Shown one piece after another: positions 49,010 through 58,980 of a stretch of DNA of 64,000 nucleotides (positions are counted from its first letter, which is position 1; the number at the start of each line of letters is the position of its first letter). The notes under the pieces are model-generated. The model ran no database searches, was not told the DNA's origin, and was given only the letters and a program-made list of their open reading frames with translations. This DNA is from Bartonella sp. M0177 (lineage in GTDB: Bacteria > Pseudomonadota > Alphaproteobacteria > Rhizobiales > Rhizobiaceae): NCBI RefSeq assembly GCF_016102285.1, contig NZ_JACFOY010000001.1, positions 682,001 to 746,000 of the forward strand. The letters run 5' to 3'. Made by a program: the position numbers and the translations under genes.

Positions 49010-49323
49010 TATTCGACGAATATAGACTTGAAGCGTGGGAAGTAAAAGAAAAACAGCAAGTCACGACGCGCTGAAATCAACAATTCCGCCAAAGAGCCAA
49101 TTCAAGTCAGTTAATTTTGGCTTTATCGGTCAGACGATTCCATATTGTGTTTCACTTTGTAACGACATTGCGAGACATTGAATAAGCGATATTTTCGAGA
49201 GACCAATCCGTTTACACCGATAATCAGGCAATTTTTCGAGATTAAAAAATTGAAAGAGCAGCATAACGAATTTTTATGCAGAAATTGTTCTCATAACGAA
49301 GGTTTCAATGCGGGAAATGTTCT
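49010..49323. other. Intergenic region between nhaA and the radical SAM operon
   Basis: About 314 bases. It holds the upstream part of the radical SAM/udgX promoter and the 3' end of nhaA. No gene or convincing terminator is visible. Confidence 0.4.
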
Positions 49324-50682
49324 TTATCGGGTTTTACTTGTTTTATGTTGTGCACGAAATTTTAACCATAAACCGTAGCCCAGTCCGAAGATAGCCGACA
49401 CCAGAGATCCGCAAAGAATCGCAAATTTTGCTGCTTCCAATTGTTGAGGAACATTGAAGGCTAAAGTTGCTGTAAAAATCGCCATAGTAAAACCGATACC
49501 ACCCAATAATCCGACGAGTATCATTGCGCGCCAATTTACTCCCGAAGGGAGAGTGCAAAGGCCGAAACGGACGGCAAGCAAACTTATGAGGAAAATGCCG
49601 AGTGGCTTACCGATAGCAAGGCCTAGTCCTGTTCCAATCATGATGATGAGGGAGGAATGATCTTCGAATTCGACATTGGAAATATTGATACCTGCATTGG
49701 CAAGTGCAAAGAGCGGCATAATGACAAATAATACCCAAGGACTAAAGGCGGCAACAAGTCGGGATACGGGAGCGTCAATTGCAGCTTCACTCTTTCGTAT
49801 TTCAAGAAGAGCAAAATAGTGCTTTGAAGCGCTGTCTTCAGGCTTTTCATTTTTCAATATTTCCAAAGCGTAAGACAGTCGGTTGATAGGCGCAATCAGT
49901 GAGCGGGGGACAAGTGCTGGTGTCAATAATCCCAAAATAACGCCCGAAAGGGAAGGGTGTATTCCACATATCATAAGTCCGAGCCAGAGGAGAGCGGCAG
50001 GAAGAACATAAACCAGTGCCGAGTTAATCCCAATCCATTGCAAAAAAATGAGGATGATAATTGCAAGACATGCAATGGGCAGGCCTGTCAGATCAAAGCC
50101 GTTAGAGTAAAAAATCGCTATAATCAAAATAGCGATAATGTCATCTATCGTGGCGAGCGCAAGCAAAACGATTCTCAAGTTGTTTGGAACGGATTTTCCT
50201 AAGAGCGCCAGAATCCCGATTGCAAAGGCTATGTCGGTTGCAGTGGGGACAGCCCAGCCATGACTGGTTGGCGGCATAGGATTGATAGAAAAATAAATAA
50301 TTGCCGGCATGAAAACGCCGCCGATAGCTGCAACCAATGGTAACAAAGCCTGACTTAATTTTGATAATGCCCCATCGTGTATTTCCCGTCTTATCTCCAT
50401 GCCTGCGACAAGGAAAAAGAATGTCATCAAGCCGTCATTGACCAGAAAGTGCAGGTCTTTGGAAAAGCAATATCCGAAGGCTTCTATTGAAATTTTTTGC
50501 TGCCAGAAATTTTGGTAAGCGGTTCCATAAGTTGAATTGGCAAGCAAGAGAGCGACCATTGTTGCAATAATAAGAGCAACGCCCGCCATCGCATCAATAT
50601 GAACTATGTTGCGACAGATTGAAAATATCTTTTCGGCAAAGACAGATGCACGGTTAGGCAAGCGATGGGATATATTTTTCAT
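49324..50682 (-). CDS. nhaA: Na+/H+ antiporter NhaA
   Basis: 452 residues with about twelve hydrophobic helices. GWAVPTATDIAFAIGILALLGKSVP contains the Asp pair region of the ion site (ATDIAFA), and LALATIDDIIAILIIAIFYS the essential Asp-Asp of helix V. FFFLVAGMEIRREIHDGAL is another signature. NhaA exchanges two protons for one sodium and supports growth in alkaline or salty conditions. An ATG-less extension to 50748 is open, but AAGGA seven bases before the ATG at 50682 marks the likely start. A charged 25-residue N-terminal tail before helix I is somewhat longer than in E. coli. Confidence 0.94.
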   Translation of the reverse strand: MKNISHRLPNRASVFAEKIFSICRNIVHIDAMAGVALIIATMVALLLANSTYGTAYQNFWQQKISIEAFGYCFSKDLHFLVNDGLMTFFFLVAGMEIRREIHDGALSKLSQALLPLVAAIGGVFMPAIIYFSINPMPPTSHGWAVPTATDIAFAIGILALLGKSVPNNLRIVLLALATIDDIIAILIIAIFYSNGFDLTGLPIACLAIIILIFLQWIGINSALVYVLPAALLWLGLMICGIHPSLSGVILGLLTPALVPRSLIAPINRLSYALEILKNEKPEDSASKHYFALLEIRKSEAAIDAPVSRLVAAFSPWVLFVIMPLFALANAGINISNVEFEDHSSLIIMIGTGLGLAIGKPLGIFLISLLAVRFGLCTLPSGVNWRAMILVGLLGGIGFTMAIFTATLAFNVPQQLEAAKFAILCGSLVSAIFGLGYGLWLKFRAQHKTSKTR

Positions 50683-50930
50683 GGCAGATCCTTCTGTGCT
50701 GGCGGCCCGACCAGCTTGAAACCTGCCCGTAAACAATTTAGCGGACACCCGATACTTTTATATCCAAACGATCGATAATATACAAGTCGACACTATTCTT
50801 TATAGTGTTCAAATTGGGAAGCTTTAATAGATCAATAAAATTTTATAAAACACACCAATTCAAAAGAGAAATTTAAATATATTTTTATATTTAAAAAATA
50901 TTGATTAATTATATTCTTAAATAAGCGAAA

Positions 50931-50969
50931 ATATATAGGGAATTAGCTATTAAATAATTCCCTATATAT
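50931..50969. repeat. 15-bp perfect inverted repeat, possible terminator
   Basis: ATATATAGGGAATTA (50931-50945) and TAATTCCCTATATAT (50955-50969) with a 9-nt loop. It lies 18 bases after the stop of the AsmA-like gene at 50987 and upstream of nhaA. On the minus strand only TTTTCG follows, so terminator function is likely but imperfect; a protein-binding operator is the alternative. Confidence 0.6.
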
Positions 50970-50986
50970 AAAATGTATTTCACTAT

Positions 50987-52684
50987 TTAATTTTCATTTT
51001 TTACGACCAGATCAACTTTATTGAGAGCACCTGAAAGATCATTTTGTAATGCTGTTTCAAGATCGGTTGCTGTGAGTCCTTTATCGTCTTTGGCTTTTAT
51101 TGATATTTTAAGTGTTCCCGGTTTTTTTGCAAAAGCACCGAAAGCAGATGAAATCTTTTGTGCTTCTTCATGATCTTTCAAAAGCATTTCCGGACTCTTC
51201 GTCATAACCACATAAAAGTCGTCATAAAGTTCTTTCTTGAGATCGTGTTTATTGTCGTTCAAGTTTCGGGCAAGATAGGTAAACAATTTGTCGATGAAGC
51301 CGAAATCGGAATAACGCATATCCGCTTTGGTGATGCCAATTTTGTTTGCGGCATCAAGCATCGCTTGTTTGTCGCCCGAAAAAAGTTCCGAACCGGCGTT
51401 GATAATCGTAGCGGACATTTCGCCGGAACCAATGCCATCAGCGTTAAATGACAGATCATTAAGGGAAAGAGTTTGACGACCGGAATTATAAGAGAAATCA
51501 AGCTTGCCCGAAAGATCCAGTGTGTTGAATCCCATATTTCTAAACAATTCGAAACTTTTCTGCGGCATTTCGCTGGTGTTCAATGAAAAACCATCCAGTT
51601 TTACCAACAAACTTTCAGGGACAGCCTGTTTCCATTCTCTTGGTTGGAGTTGGAACGAATTCAGGCTTGCTTTGACTGTTGGTAAATCGATATCGGCTTT
51701 TTCAACTTCGGCATCAATAGCCGTAATTGCCGAGACAAGTGTTATCAGCAATTCGTTCCTTGCTGCTTTTTCACCCTTTTCATCACCGCTTTTTTTGGCC
51801 TCCAGATAGCTACGTGCGAGATCTTCAGGCACTGCTTCCATCGGGCGCATTTTTAACCCCTCGGTTTTAAACTTGTTGAGCGAAAAATGGGCATTACGGT
51901 TGGTGCCCTCGAAGACATCGATTGCAATATCGCCCAGTTCAACAGGACCGAAGATAGTCCGGCCAATTTTGTCAGGTTTGACTTTACCGGCCAATATTCC
52001 ATAGGTGTAAGCGAGATCAATATCACTCGCTTGCAGGGCATTGCTCTTGCCAATAAGCCGGAGGTTATTCAATTCACTCGTATTGGAATTTGGCAAGCCG
52101 ACATTTGTACTCATGCCTGCAATGCCGATAGAGCCGATATTGCCAGCCTTCAAACTTGAAAGCCAGAAACCCTTGATATCAAGTTTTTCTGTTTCACCCT
52201 GTGGATTGGACAGGGATACCTCTATATCCGGCGCATTGACCGACGATATACCAACGCGCAACAAAGCTTGTAAAACGTTGGATGCAATAGATGTATCCTT
52301 TTCTTTGAGGGTGATACCATTCAATGTCATTTCAGGTACAACGACATGGATATTGTCCCGTTTCAAATCAATATCATAAATTGTAAATGAACCGGGGACA
52401 AAGCCAACAGGAGGGCGACCGGAAACAGCACCTATTTTGAGAGAGACACCATCGGGTACGGGTAAGGTGACATTCTTCAGGTTGACATTACCAGCGACGG
52501 TCACCTCTGATTGTTCGGCTTTGACACCATGCTTTGTCATCTCGTCTTTGACAAAACTGTTCAGATAAGGAGCGGCCATATAAAAGGCTCCGACACCTAT
52601 AATGGCCAGAATGACCACTCCTCCAATGATATAAATTAACCAGCGTTTAAGTGTTGCTATTAACCAGCCACTGAAATTGGCCAT
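50987..52684 (-). CDS. Membrane-anchored AsmA-like protein, paralogue 1
   Basis: 565 residues. One N-terminal transmembrane helix (about residues 13-38, LIYIIGGVVILAIIGVGAFYMAAPYL) and then a long region predicted to be mostly beta strands and facing the periplasm. No enzymatic motif is visible. The layout, and phrases such as GNVNLKNVTLPVPDGVSLKIGAV and LSGKLDFSYNSGRQTLSLNDLSF, recall AsmA/YdgA-type proteins. The last ~45 residues (PGTLKISIKAKDDKGLTATDLETAL...LNKVDLVV) parallel the end of the next gene upstream. It follows that gene by 15 bases on the same strand. A role in envelope lipid transport is a guess from fold class; I do not recognise a named family. Confidence 0.8.
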   Translation of the reverse strand: MANFSGWLIATLKRWLIYIIGGVVILAIIGVGAFYMAAPYLNSFVKDEMTKHGVKAEQSEVTVAGNVNLKNVTLPVPDGVSLKIGAVSGRPPVGFVPGSFTIYDIDLKRDNIHVVVPEMTLNGITLKEKDTSIASNVLQALLRVGISSVNAPDIEVSLSNPQGETEKLDIKGFWLSSLKAGNIGSIGIAGMSTNVGLPNSNTSELNNLRLIGKSNALQASDIDLAYTYGILAGKVKPDKIGRTIFGPVELGDIAIDVFEGTNRNAHFSLNKFKTEGLKMRPMEAVPEDLARSYLEAKKSGDEKGEKAARNELLITLVSAITAIDAEVEKADIDLPTVKASLNSFQLQPREWKQAVPESLLVKLDGFSLNTSEMPQKSFELFRNMGFNTLDLSGKLDFSYNSGRQTLSLNDLSFNADGIGSGEMSATIINAGSELFSGDKQAMLDAANKIGITKADMRYSDFGFIDKLFTYLARNLNDNKHDLKKELYDDFYVVMTKSPEMLLKDHEEAQKISSAFGAFAKKPGTLKISIKAKDDKGLTATDLETALQNDLSGALNKVDLVVKNEN

Positions 52685-52699
52685 TACATTCTTCCAGTC

Positions 52700-54742
52700 T
52701 TAATGTGTTGTATCTGCACTCAAGTCTATTTTATCGACAAAAGTTGTAGGAGCTAGCCTTAACGCCAGCAAGTCGTCCAAGCCGAGACCATCTTTTGATT
52801 TAGCTACAGCATCAATATTGATAGTTCCACCGCTTTCTAAAAACTTTTGCACTGCTTCGCCAAATTTTTGTGAATTTTCCGCACCGAGGAAAATTGCAAT
52901 AGCCAATCGGGCTTTGATCGCCGCTTCCTTGCGTTTGTCAGCAAATTTTTCGCCTGTATTCGCATCATAAAATTTTGCATAACGCTCAAGAAAGCTATCA
53001 GCGTTTGCCGTCAGGTGCAGATCATTTATGTGTATAACCATAGCAGATGCTATTATCATCGCTAAATTGTCTGAAAATAATTCCGGTCTGACATTTGAAA
53101 GTGTGCCGTTGAAGGACGCAGTTGCCATGTCCTTATAATCAAAAGTGTTGTTAAAATTAATTTTTTGGCTGTCACGATCCCAGTTGGCATCAAAAGTCCC
53201 ATTGTATTTGATCGTTTTATAGCCGATTTCTTTTAAGACATCGGGTTCTTTTTGTGGATCGGAATACGGGGATAAAATAGAATTCATTATATTTGAACGA
53301 TCACGTTCAGCAGCGACCTCAAAATCTTTTATTACTATTTTCAAAGATGTCGGTATAATTCCCTCGCCGAAATCGGTATTGACGTCAGCTGCCCCTAACG
53401 TAAAGTGATAACCTTCACTGTTTTCGGTTGTGGAGTCGGAAAATTTAACACCGGATGTATGAATATTTTTAAATTGTGGCATGACTATCATCAAGTCGGG
53501 GTTCGAATATAAGTTATAAAGACTCTCATAATCAGCTTTACCCGAGCTAATCTCACGATTCAAAACATCAATAAAGTCATTCAACTGCTTCGAACGCAGG
53601 TTCGTAATTGAAAAATTATCTATTATTAAAGAACCTAAATATTTTCCGGTGGCTTCATAACCATCCAGACTAATATCCACATGTCCATTCTGGTAAGTAA
53701 CGGAAAAATTTTTCTGCTTCGTAGTCAGGTCGGCAACTTTTCGAGAAACTCCATCGACATGTAGGTCCGCAAATCCGACCGATGAAAGTATGGCGAGCTC
53801 TTTGAGCAGAGTTTCGTGCTCTTTTGTTTTTCCGGCATTATCAGGGGAAGCATAATTTGCGCTTTCTTCAATTAAACTGTTCAATGAAAAAGGTAGATGG
53901 CGCAACGACAGTTTTGTTCCCCACATTGTCTGGGTAGTAGACAGATAGTTGTTTTCGCCTTCGAGGGGTAGGTTGATTACAATGTCATGAATTGACCAGC
54001 CATTTGCAACATCTTTGAACGGATTTTCCGCGTTGGAGCCAGATGTGGATTCGTTAAAATAGCTAACGAGAAAACCAAGATCGAGGTTGTTTAGTTCACT
54101 CTTACCGCATTCCATCTTGGTAAATTCTGTATCCGCCGGTGAGGCACTTTTTTTGCGCAATGGATATTCACCTGACACACTATCGGCTGTCACCTTTTTG
54201 ATGAGACCCTTCGCAATGTCATCAAAAATAACGTTGTTATAAGAAAAGGTTGTTCCTGCAGTTTTTTGTCCATCGGTCCAGATCACAGTCGGAGCAACAA
54301 TTTTTTTCGCAGTAATATTTCGAATATCGAAAAAATATTGATTGTCAGATGTTTTTGCATCATTGAGCGCGAAGTTTTCCAAAGTCATAACCGGAATAGA
54401 CAGTTCGCTTTGACCTAACGCATAGCTGATTTTTTCAAGTTCGAGTTTTTTACTGGTTTTGCCGGAGAAATTGACTTCACCCTTGATTGTTTCGGCCTGC
54501 AGACTTTTATCTTTGGAAAAATTGATCTTGGCATCATGAATAGTAAAATGACGCCGCCAACTTACATCAAGCGAACTGAAGCTGACGCCATTTTCTTTGA
54601 GAAAATTTTCAACGTGTTTTTGTGCTGAACGAGCGAGATAGAAAACAAAACTACCCGCTATAATAGCAAGAACAATGATGCTTATGATAATTTTTGTCCA
54701 AGGCGACTTTCGGGTTCCCTTGTCAATGATTTGTTCACTCAT
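52700..54742 (-). CDS. Membrane-anchored AsmA-like protein, paralogue 2
   Basis: 680 residues. One N-terminal helix (about 16-37, IIISIIVLAIIAGSFVFYLA) followed by a beta-rich periplasmic part. The start VENFLKENGVSFSSLDVSWRRHFTIHDAKINFS resembles the opening of AsmA-like repeats. The C-terminal segment (ESGGTINIDAVAKSKDGLGLDDLLALRL...VDKIDLSAD) lines up with the end of the 50987-52684 protein, so the two are probably diverged duplicates. They are 15 bases apart and surely cotranscribed. The start codon overlaps a small upstream frame by 8 bases. Function unknown. Confidence 0.8.
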   Translation of the reverse strand: MSEQIIDKGTRKSPWTKIIISIIVLAIIAGSFVFYLARSAQKHVENFLKENGVSFSSLDVSWRRHFTIHDAKINFSKDKSLQAETIKGEVNFSGKTSKKLELEKISYALGQSELSIPVMTLENFALNDAKTSDNQYFFDIRNITAKKIVAPTVIWTDGQKTAGTTFSYNNVIFDDIAKGLIKKVTADSVSGEYPLRKKSASPADTEFTKMECGKSELNNLDLGFLVSYFNESTSGSNAENPFKDVANGWSIHDIVINLPLEGENNYLSTTQTMWGTKLSLRHLPFSLNSLIEESANYASPDNAGKTKEHETLLKELAILSSVGFADLHVDGVSRKVADLTTKQKNFSVTYQNGHVDISLDGYEATGKYLGSLIIDNFSITNLRSKQLNDFIDVLNREISSGKADYESLYNLYSNPDLMIVMPQFKNIHTSGVKFSDSTTENSEGYHFTLGAADVNTDFGEGIIPTSLKIVIKDFEVAAERDRSNIMNSILSPYSDPQKEPDVLKEIGYKTIKYNGTFDANWDRDSQKINFNNTFDYKDMATASFNGTLSNVRPELFSDNLAMIIASAMVIHINDLHLTANADSFLERYAKFYDANTGEKFADKRKEAAIKARLAIAIFLGAENSQKFGEAVQKFLESGGTINIDAVAKSKDGLGLDDLLALRLAPTTFVDKIDLSADTTH

Positions 54743-55022
54743 CCCGTTTCCCCTCGATTGAAAAGGTTAAAATGCAACACACGTTGTTCTGTTTTCCATA
54801 ATGAAAATGAATTGCGACTTTATTCTGAATAAACAATGCATAATATAACGAAGTCGCAGAGTCTTGTTCTTTTTTTATTCTAACAGTCAATTCACCTGTC
54901 ACCGGCTTCGGTAGATAGCGATTTTCGGGCATTCCATATAAAATCCTGGTTGATAATATCAGTTTCAACTTTTCAAAGGCCGCTTGTCTTTCAGACGGGC
55001 GAACACCATAGGCTATAAACAC
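54735..55022 (-). CDS. Small protein of unknown function upstream of the AsmA-like pair (doubtful)
   Basis: 95 codons from a GTG at 55022, or 65 from an internal ATG (MPENRYLPKPVTGEL). The frame ends 8 bases inside the next gene, and a GGGGAAACGGG purine run within it serves that gene. Composition is protein-like (basic, few rare residues), but there is no signal peptide, domain or good ribosome site. It may be a short first gene of the operon or a remnant. I report it because its overlap suggests coupling. Confidence 0.35.
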   Translation of the reverse strand: MFIAYGVRPSERQAAFEKLKLILSTRILYGMPENRYLPKPVTGELTVRIKKEQDSATSLYYALFIQNKVAIHFHYGKQNNVCCILTFSIEGKRDE

Positions 55023-55605
55023 GATCTGCTTATATAAGTCGGAACCGCTTTCAGGAAATGGTGGTTAGAGCGCTGATGACAGAGATATTGATAGGACGAT
55101 TTGAAGGTAGAATTTCATGGCGTCACTATGTGATATTCGAAAATATCCGGAATTTTACATTATAAAACCTTTACTGGCGGTATTTCTGTGAGGACATGAC
55201 AACGGTTATTCTCTCCTGATTTTGAAGTAAAAAATTTGAAATTAGCAGGCAAAAGAGGCGAAATATCGTCATTTCATCTATGCAGACAATATTTGATCGA
55301 GTTTGTCAGGCGGTCTGCCATTGTCGTGTCATCGAGCTTCTTCGAGATAGAAATGAACGTGCTCTTTAAGAATTGTAATTATTACCATTAAAGCGGCGTA
55401 TATTTGCGCTTTGCCGGTTACCAAAATTCTTGAATTTAATTGATGCAATCGCGTTTTTCGGCAAAAACGTCCGATTAAACAATACGCTCAGGGTAAAATT
55501 CTCGCGGCATTAAAACATCGTAATCCAAAACACCAAAGCCGACAAAGCCCATTTTCTTTTGATAAAGCATTCGATCAATTTGAAATGCAGGTTTGAAAAT
55601 CACGC
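55023..55605. other. Intergenic region of about 580 bases
   Basis: No full gene is visible. A short minus-strand frame at 55475-55570 (RMLYQKKMGFVGFGVLDYDV) faintly resembles the C-terminal end of a GNAT acetyltransferase, which may be a relic, but this is too short to annotate. The rest is AT-rich and should include the promoter of the AsmA-like operon. Confidence 0.4.
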
Positions 55606-57321
55606 TCAAGCGGTAACTGTTTCGCGTTTCATATATTTATGAACAGCTTTTCCGAGGTTTTTTTCCAGATGGACAGCAGGTGGTCTGATGCCATGTGAAA
55701 TAAGGTCTTTCAGAACCTGTTCGGAGGCGCCGCAAATGACGAGGGTGATGCCTTGTTTTTTTGCTTTTTCGGCAAGACTTTCAATCGTATTTGCACCTGT
55801 TGCATCAAGAAACGGTACCTGAGCGAAATCGAGAATCATGGTCCGGTAATTGTCGCCAATCCGGTCAAGAACCGAGCCGATAGACGCAGCCGCACCAAAA
55901 AAGAAGGCTCCGGAAATATGGTAGATAACGGTTCGGCTGTCTTTTTGTAAGTCATTGTCAAATTGGTCATTTGCGGTATTGGCAGCATCTGCTCTATCTT
56001 CCGCAACCAGCGGGCGATCAGCCGTGACGCTTGCAGCTTTCGACATACGGTGGATAAATAATAGAGCACCCAAAGCAAAACCGATAATAATAGCTTCGGT
56101 TACATTGCGGAAAATTGTTAATGACAGCGATACGAGTAGGACGACAGCATCGCCCGCAGATGCTTTGAGAAGAAGTGAAATCGCGCGTTTATCAATCATA
56201 TTCCAGGAAATAATGGCAAGTATTCCCGCAAGACATGCCAGCGGAATAAAATTGGCAAGCGGCGCCAATGCGACAAGAAACAAAAGCAAAAAGATTGAAT
56301 GACAAATACCGGAAATGGGGCTTCTTGCGCCTGCGCGAATATTGGTAGCCGTACGCGCAATAGCTCCCGTTACACAAATACCGGCGAATAGGGCAGAGGC
56401 TATATTTCCCACGCCTTGTGCGACAAGCTCGCAATTCGACCGGTGGCGGCGCCCCGTCATGCCATCGGCAACAACAGCCGATAAAAGCGATTCAATTGCT
56501 CCGAGTAATGTAAATGTTATAGCATCGGGGAAAACGGCCTTGATTTTTTCAAAAGTGAAATCCGGCAGACGCGGAGAAGGTAAAACGGAGGGCATAGTAC
56601 CGAATTTCGAGCCTATGGTGACAATATCAAGATTGAAAAAAGCTGTTATGGCGCCGCCAATAATGATTGAAAGGACCATGCTGGGCAAATTCGGCAAAAG
56701 TTTTTTTAAAACTGTAATAAAGATGATTGTTCCTGCGCAGAAAACGATGGAAAGGAAGCTGCACGTTTCGATATTGCGCCAGATGAAAGGGAGCTTTTCC
56801 AAAATTGGCCCAGGCTCTTTTTCGGTGAGATTAAGCCCTAACATGTTGATCAGTTGGCTTGAAAAAATAATGACAGCGATACCGGCGGTAAAACCCACAG
56901 TAACAGGATAGGGGATGAATTTTATATAAGTGCCAAGCCTCAGATAACCGACAGCCATCAGCATAATTCCCGATATCACCGTCGCAAGCAATAACCCGTC
57001 CATCCCGTGCTCGGCGACGGTTGTCGAAACGACAATGATAAAGGCACCGGCGGGGCCACCGATCTGAAAACGGCTTCCGCCAAGAAGAGCTATAAAAAAA
57101 CCACCTACGATGGATGTATATAATCCTTGTACAGGTGAAGCACCGGAGGCAATGGCGATAGCAATTGAAAGCGGCAAAGCAACGATAGCAACGGTAAGAC
57201 CGGCAATGACATCGGCGCGGAAATCGGCAAAATGATAGCCTTCGCGAAAGACTGTTACAAGCTTTGGCTGGAAAAGCTCGCTAAAGGATAAGGTATCAAC
57301 AGCCTTTTTGGATCGCGCCAT
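55606..57321 (-). CDS. SulP family anion transporter with STAS domain
   Basis: 571 residues. Ten to twelve hydrophobic helices begin with FRADVIAGLTVAIVALPLSIAIAIASGASPVQGLYTSIVGGFFIALLGGSRFQIGGPAGAFI, the SulP hallmark. The last ~110 residues are a cytoplasmic STAS domain (VIYHISGAFFFGAA, MILDFAQVPFLDATGANTI). Family members carry sulfate, bicarbonate or carboxylates; the substrate cannot be told from sequence alone. It stands alone and diverges from the DHA2 transporter gene. Confidence 0.92.
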   Translation of the reverse strand: MARSKKAVDTLSFSELFQPKLVTVFREGYHFADFRADVIAGLTVAIVALPLSIAIAIASGASPVQGLYTSIVGGFFIALLGGSRFQIGGPAGAFIIVVSTTVAEHGMDGLLLATVISGIMLMAVGYLRLGTYIKFIPYPVTVGFTAGIAVIIFSSQLINMLGLNLTEKEPGPILEKLPFIWRNIETCSFLSIVFCAGTIIFITVLKKLLPNLPSMVLSIIIGGAITAFFNLDIVTIGSKFGTMPSVLPSPRLPDFTFEKIKAVFPDAITFTLLGAIESLLSAVVADGMTGRRHRSNCELVAQGVGNIASALFAGICVTGAIARTATNIRAGARSPISGICHSIFLLLFLVALAPLANFIPLACLAGILAIISWNMIDKRAISLLLKASAGDAVVLLVSLSLTIFRNVTEAIIIGFALGALLFIHRMSKAASVTADRPLVAEDRADAANTANDQFDNDLQKDSRTVIYHISGAFFFGAAASIGSVLDRIGDNYRTMILDFAQVPFLDATGANTIESLAEKAKKQGITLVICGASEQVLKDLISHGIRPPAVHLEKNLGKAVHKYMKRETVTA

Positions 57322-57501
57322 GATCTAACACAAAATGATTTGGGAAAAAGTATTTCATGATGCATAGCACGGTTGTTTTTATCGTTCTACTTTATTTAAA
57401 CAAAAATATCTTCACTCACATAAAGTTTATGGCACGTAACGGTAAAAAAATGATTTGATATTCATTAGTTTCGAAAAATGCACGCAATGAAAGTGTGATA
57501 T

Positions 57502-58932
57502 ATGCGTATATCCGAAGAACAAGTTCATGAAACCGGAATGACACACCAAGCCCGTTGGGTCGCTGTTCTTGTTGCGGCTGCGTTTTTCATGGAAAATCTC
57601 GATGCAACAGTTATTGCAACGGCATTGCCGGCAATGGGCAAAACATTTGCAACAGATCCTGTAAATATAAACACCGGCATGAGTGCCTATATGCTCACAC
57701 TTGGCGTCTTTATTCCTGCAAGCGGTTGGCTGACAGACAGGTTCGGTTCGCGTGCCATGTTTTCATTAGCTGTTCTCATTTTTACGCTTGCCTCTTTATT
57801 ATGCGGACTATCGTCCAATTTAACCTTTTTTATCTGTGCCCGCATCTTGCAAGGCATGGGTGGTGCACTCATGGTTCCGGTCGGTCGTCTCGTTGTTTTG
57901 CGTCAAACCCCGAAGAACAAACTCGTCGAAGCAATAGCTCTTCTTACCTGGCCGGGATTGGTTGCGCCGATTTTGGGGCCGCCGCTCGGTGGTTTTATCG
58001 CCGAATATTTTCACTGGAGCCTGATTTTTTATCTGAATATTCCATTGGGTTTTATTATCCTTCTTTTCAGTTTGAAAATCTTTCCTGATGAAAAAAGTGA
58101 AGCACCGCGATCTTTCGATCTTATGGGGTTCCTGCTTACCGGCATAGGACTTGCTATCCTTCTTTTTGCAGCAGAAAAAGTCGGTGATAGCCATGGTCTC
58201 ACACCACTTGTTATGACTTGTTTTGTTATTGGTGTGACACTGCTTTCATGGAGTATTTTTCATCTTGAACATGCCAAGGCACCGCTTGTTTCGCTAAAAG
58301 CTCTGTCCTATCAAACATTTGCCGTGTCGATATATGGCGGAACAGGTTTCAGGATGACATCCAATGCCGTCATCTTCATCCTGCCATTGATGGCCCAATT
58401 GGCGATGGGGTTCACATCGACCGAGGCGGGGTTTCTATTAATGCCGATTTTTGCCGGTACTCTTGCAATCAAACCATTTACAACTCCGCTTATGCGTTAT
58501 TTCGGTTTCAAGCGCACACTCATTGTCAATTGTCTTTTCAATGCGTTATTTATTGCCCTTTGCGGAACCTTTTCACGCGAAATGCCGGTTTCATTGATGG
58601 TGGTCGTGCTGGCGTTGAGTGGCGTATTTCGTTCTATCCAGTTCACAGCTTTGAATACAATTGCATTTGCCGACGTTCCGGACGACGAAATGAACGGTGC
58701 CAACACATTGTTTTCAACAGTTTTTCAATTGAATATCGGTCTTGGAATTGCATTGGGCGCGATATGTTTGCGAGCCGCCTCTCAGATAACCGGTGCCGAA
58801 CTTGAAATGTCCCTCCTACCGTTCAAAATAGCATTTTATATCGTTGCTTTTATAAGCCTCCTGCCATTATGGGGATTGTTACGCTTGAAACACAATGCAG
58901 GGGATCTTGTCGCCGGACATGTGAAGAGCTAG
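57502..58932 (+). CDS. MFS drug exporter, DHA2 family (EmrB/HsrA-like)
   Basis: 476 residues and about fourteen hydrophobic helices. FFMENLDATVIATALPAMGKTF, the LDATVVNVALP-type motif, opens helix 1; GRILQG-like ARILQGMGGALMVPVGRLVVLR is the motif between helices 4 and 5; and GPPLGGFIAEYFHWSLIFYLNIPLG is motif C of antiporters. The DHA2 group usually exports drugs or organic cations by proton antiport. The start at 57502 has a weak ribosome site; an internal Met at codon 13 is possible. Forty-eight bases upstream of the SLC13 gene, likely in one transcript. Confidence 0.88.
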   Translation: MRISEEQVHETGMTHQARWVAVLVAAAFFMENLDATVIATALPAMGKTFATDPVNINTGMSAYMLTLGVFIPASGWLTDRFGSRAMFSLAVLIFTLASLLCGLSSNLTFFICARILQGMGGALMVPVGRLVVLRQTPKNKLVEAIALLTWPGLVAPILGPPLGGFIAEYFHWSLIFYLNIPLGFIILLFSLKIFPDEKSEAPRSFDLMGFLLTGIGLAILLFAAEKVGDSHGLTPLVMTCFVIGVTLLSWSIFHLEHAKAPLVSLKALSYQTFAVSIYGGTGFRMTSNAVIFILPLMAQLAMGFTSTEAGFLLMPIFAGTLAIKPFTTPLMRYFGFKRTLIVNCLFNALFIALCGTFSREMPVSLMVVVLALSGVFRSIQFTALNTIAFADVPDDEMNGANTLFSTVFQLNIGLGIALGAICLRAASQITGAELEMSLLPFKIAFYIVAFISLLPLWGLLRLKHNAGDLVAGHVKS

Positions 58933-58980
58933 ATTTCAAAAAAGCCATAGGCCACTTTCGGGAACAGGTCGGCCGAGCAG

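Noticed and set aside
55475..55570. Short minus-strand frame (LYQKKMGFVGFGVLDYDV) faintly like a GNAT C-terminus.
   Set aside because: 31 codons from its ATG and no upstream domain; similarity is too weak to call a pseudogene.
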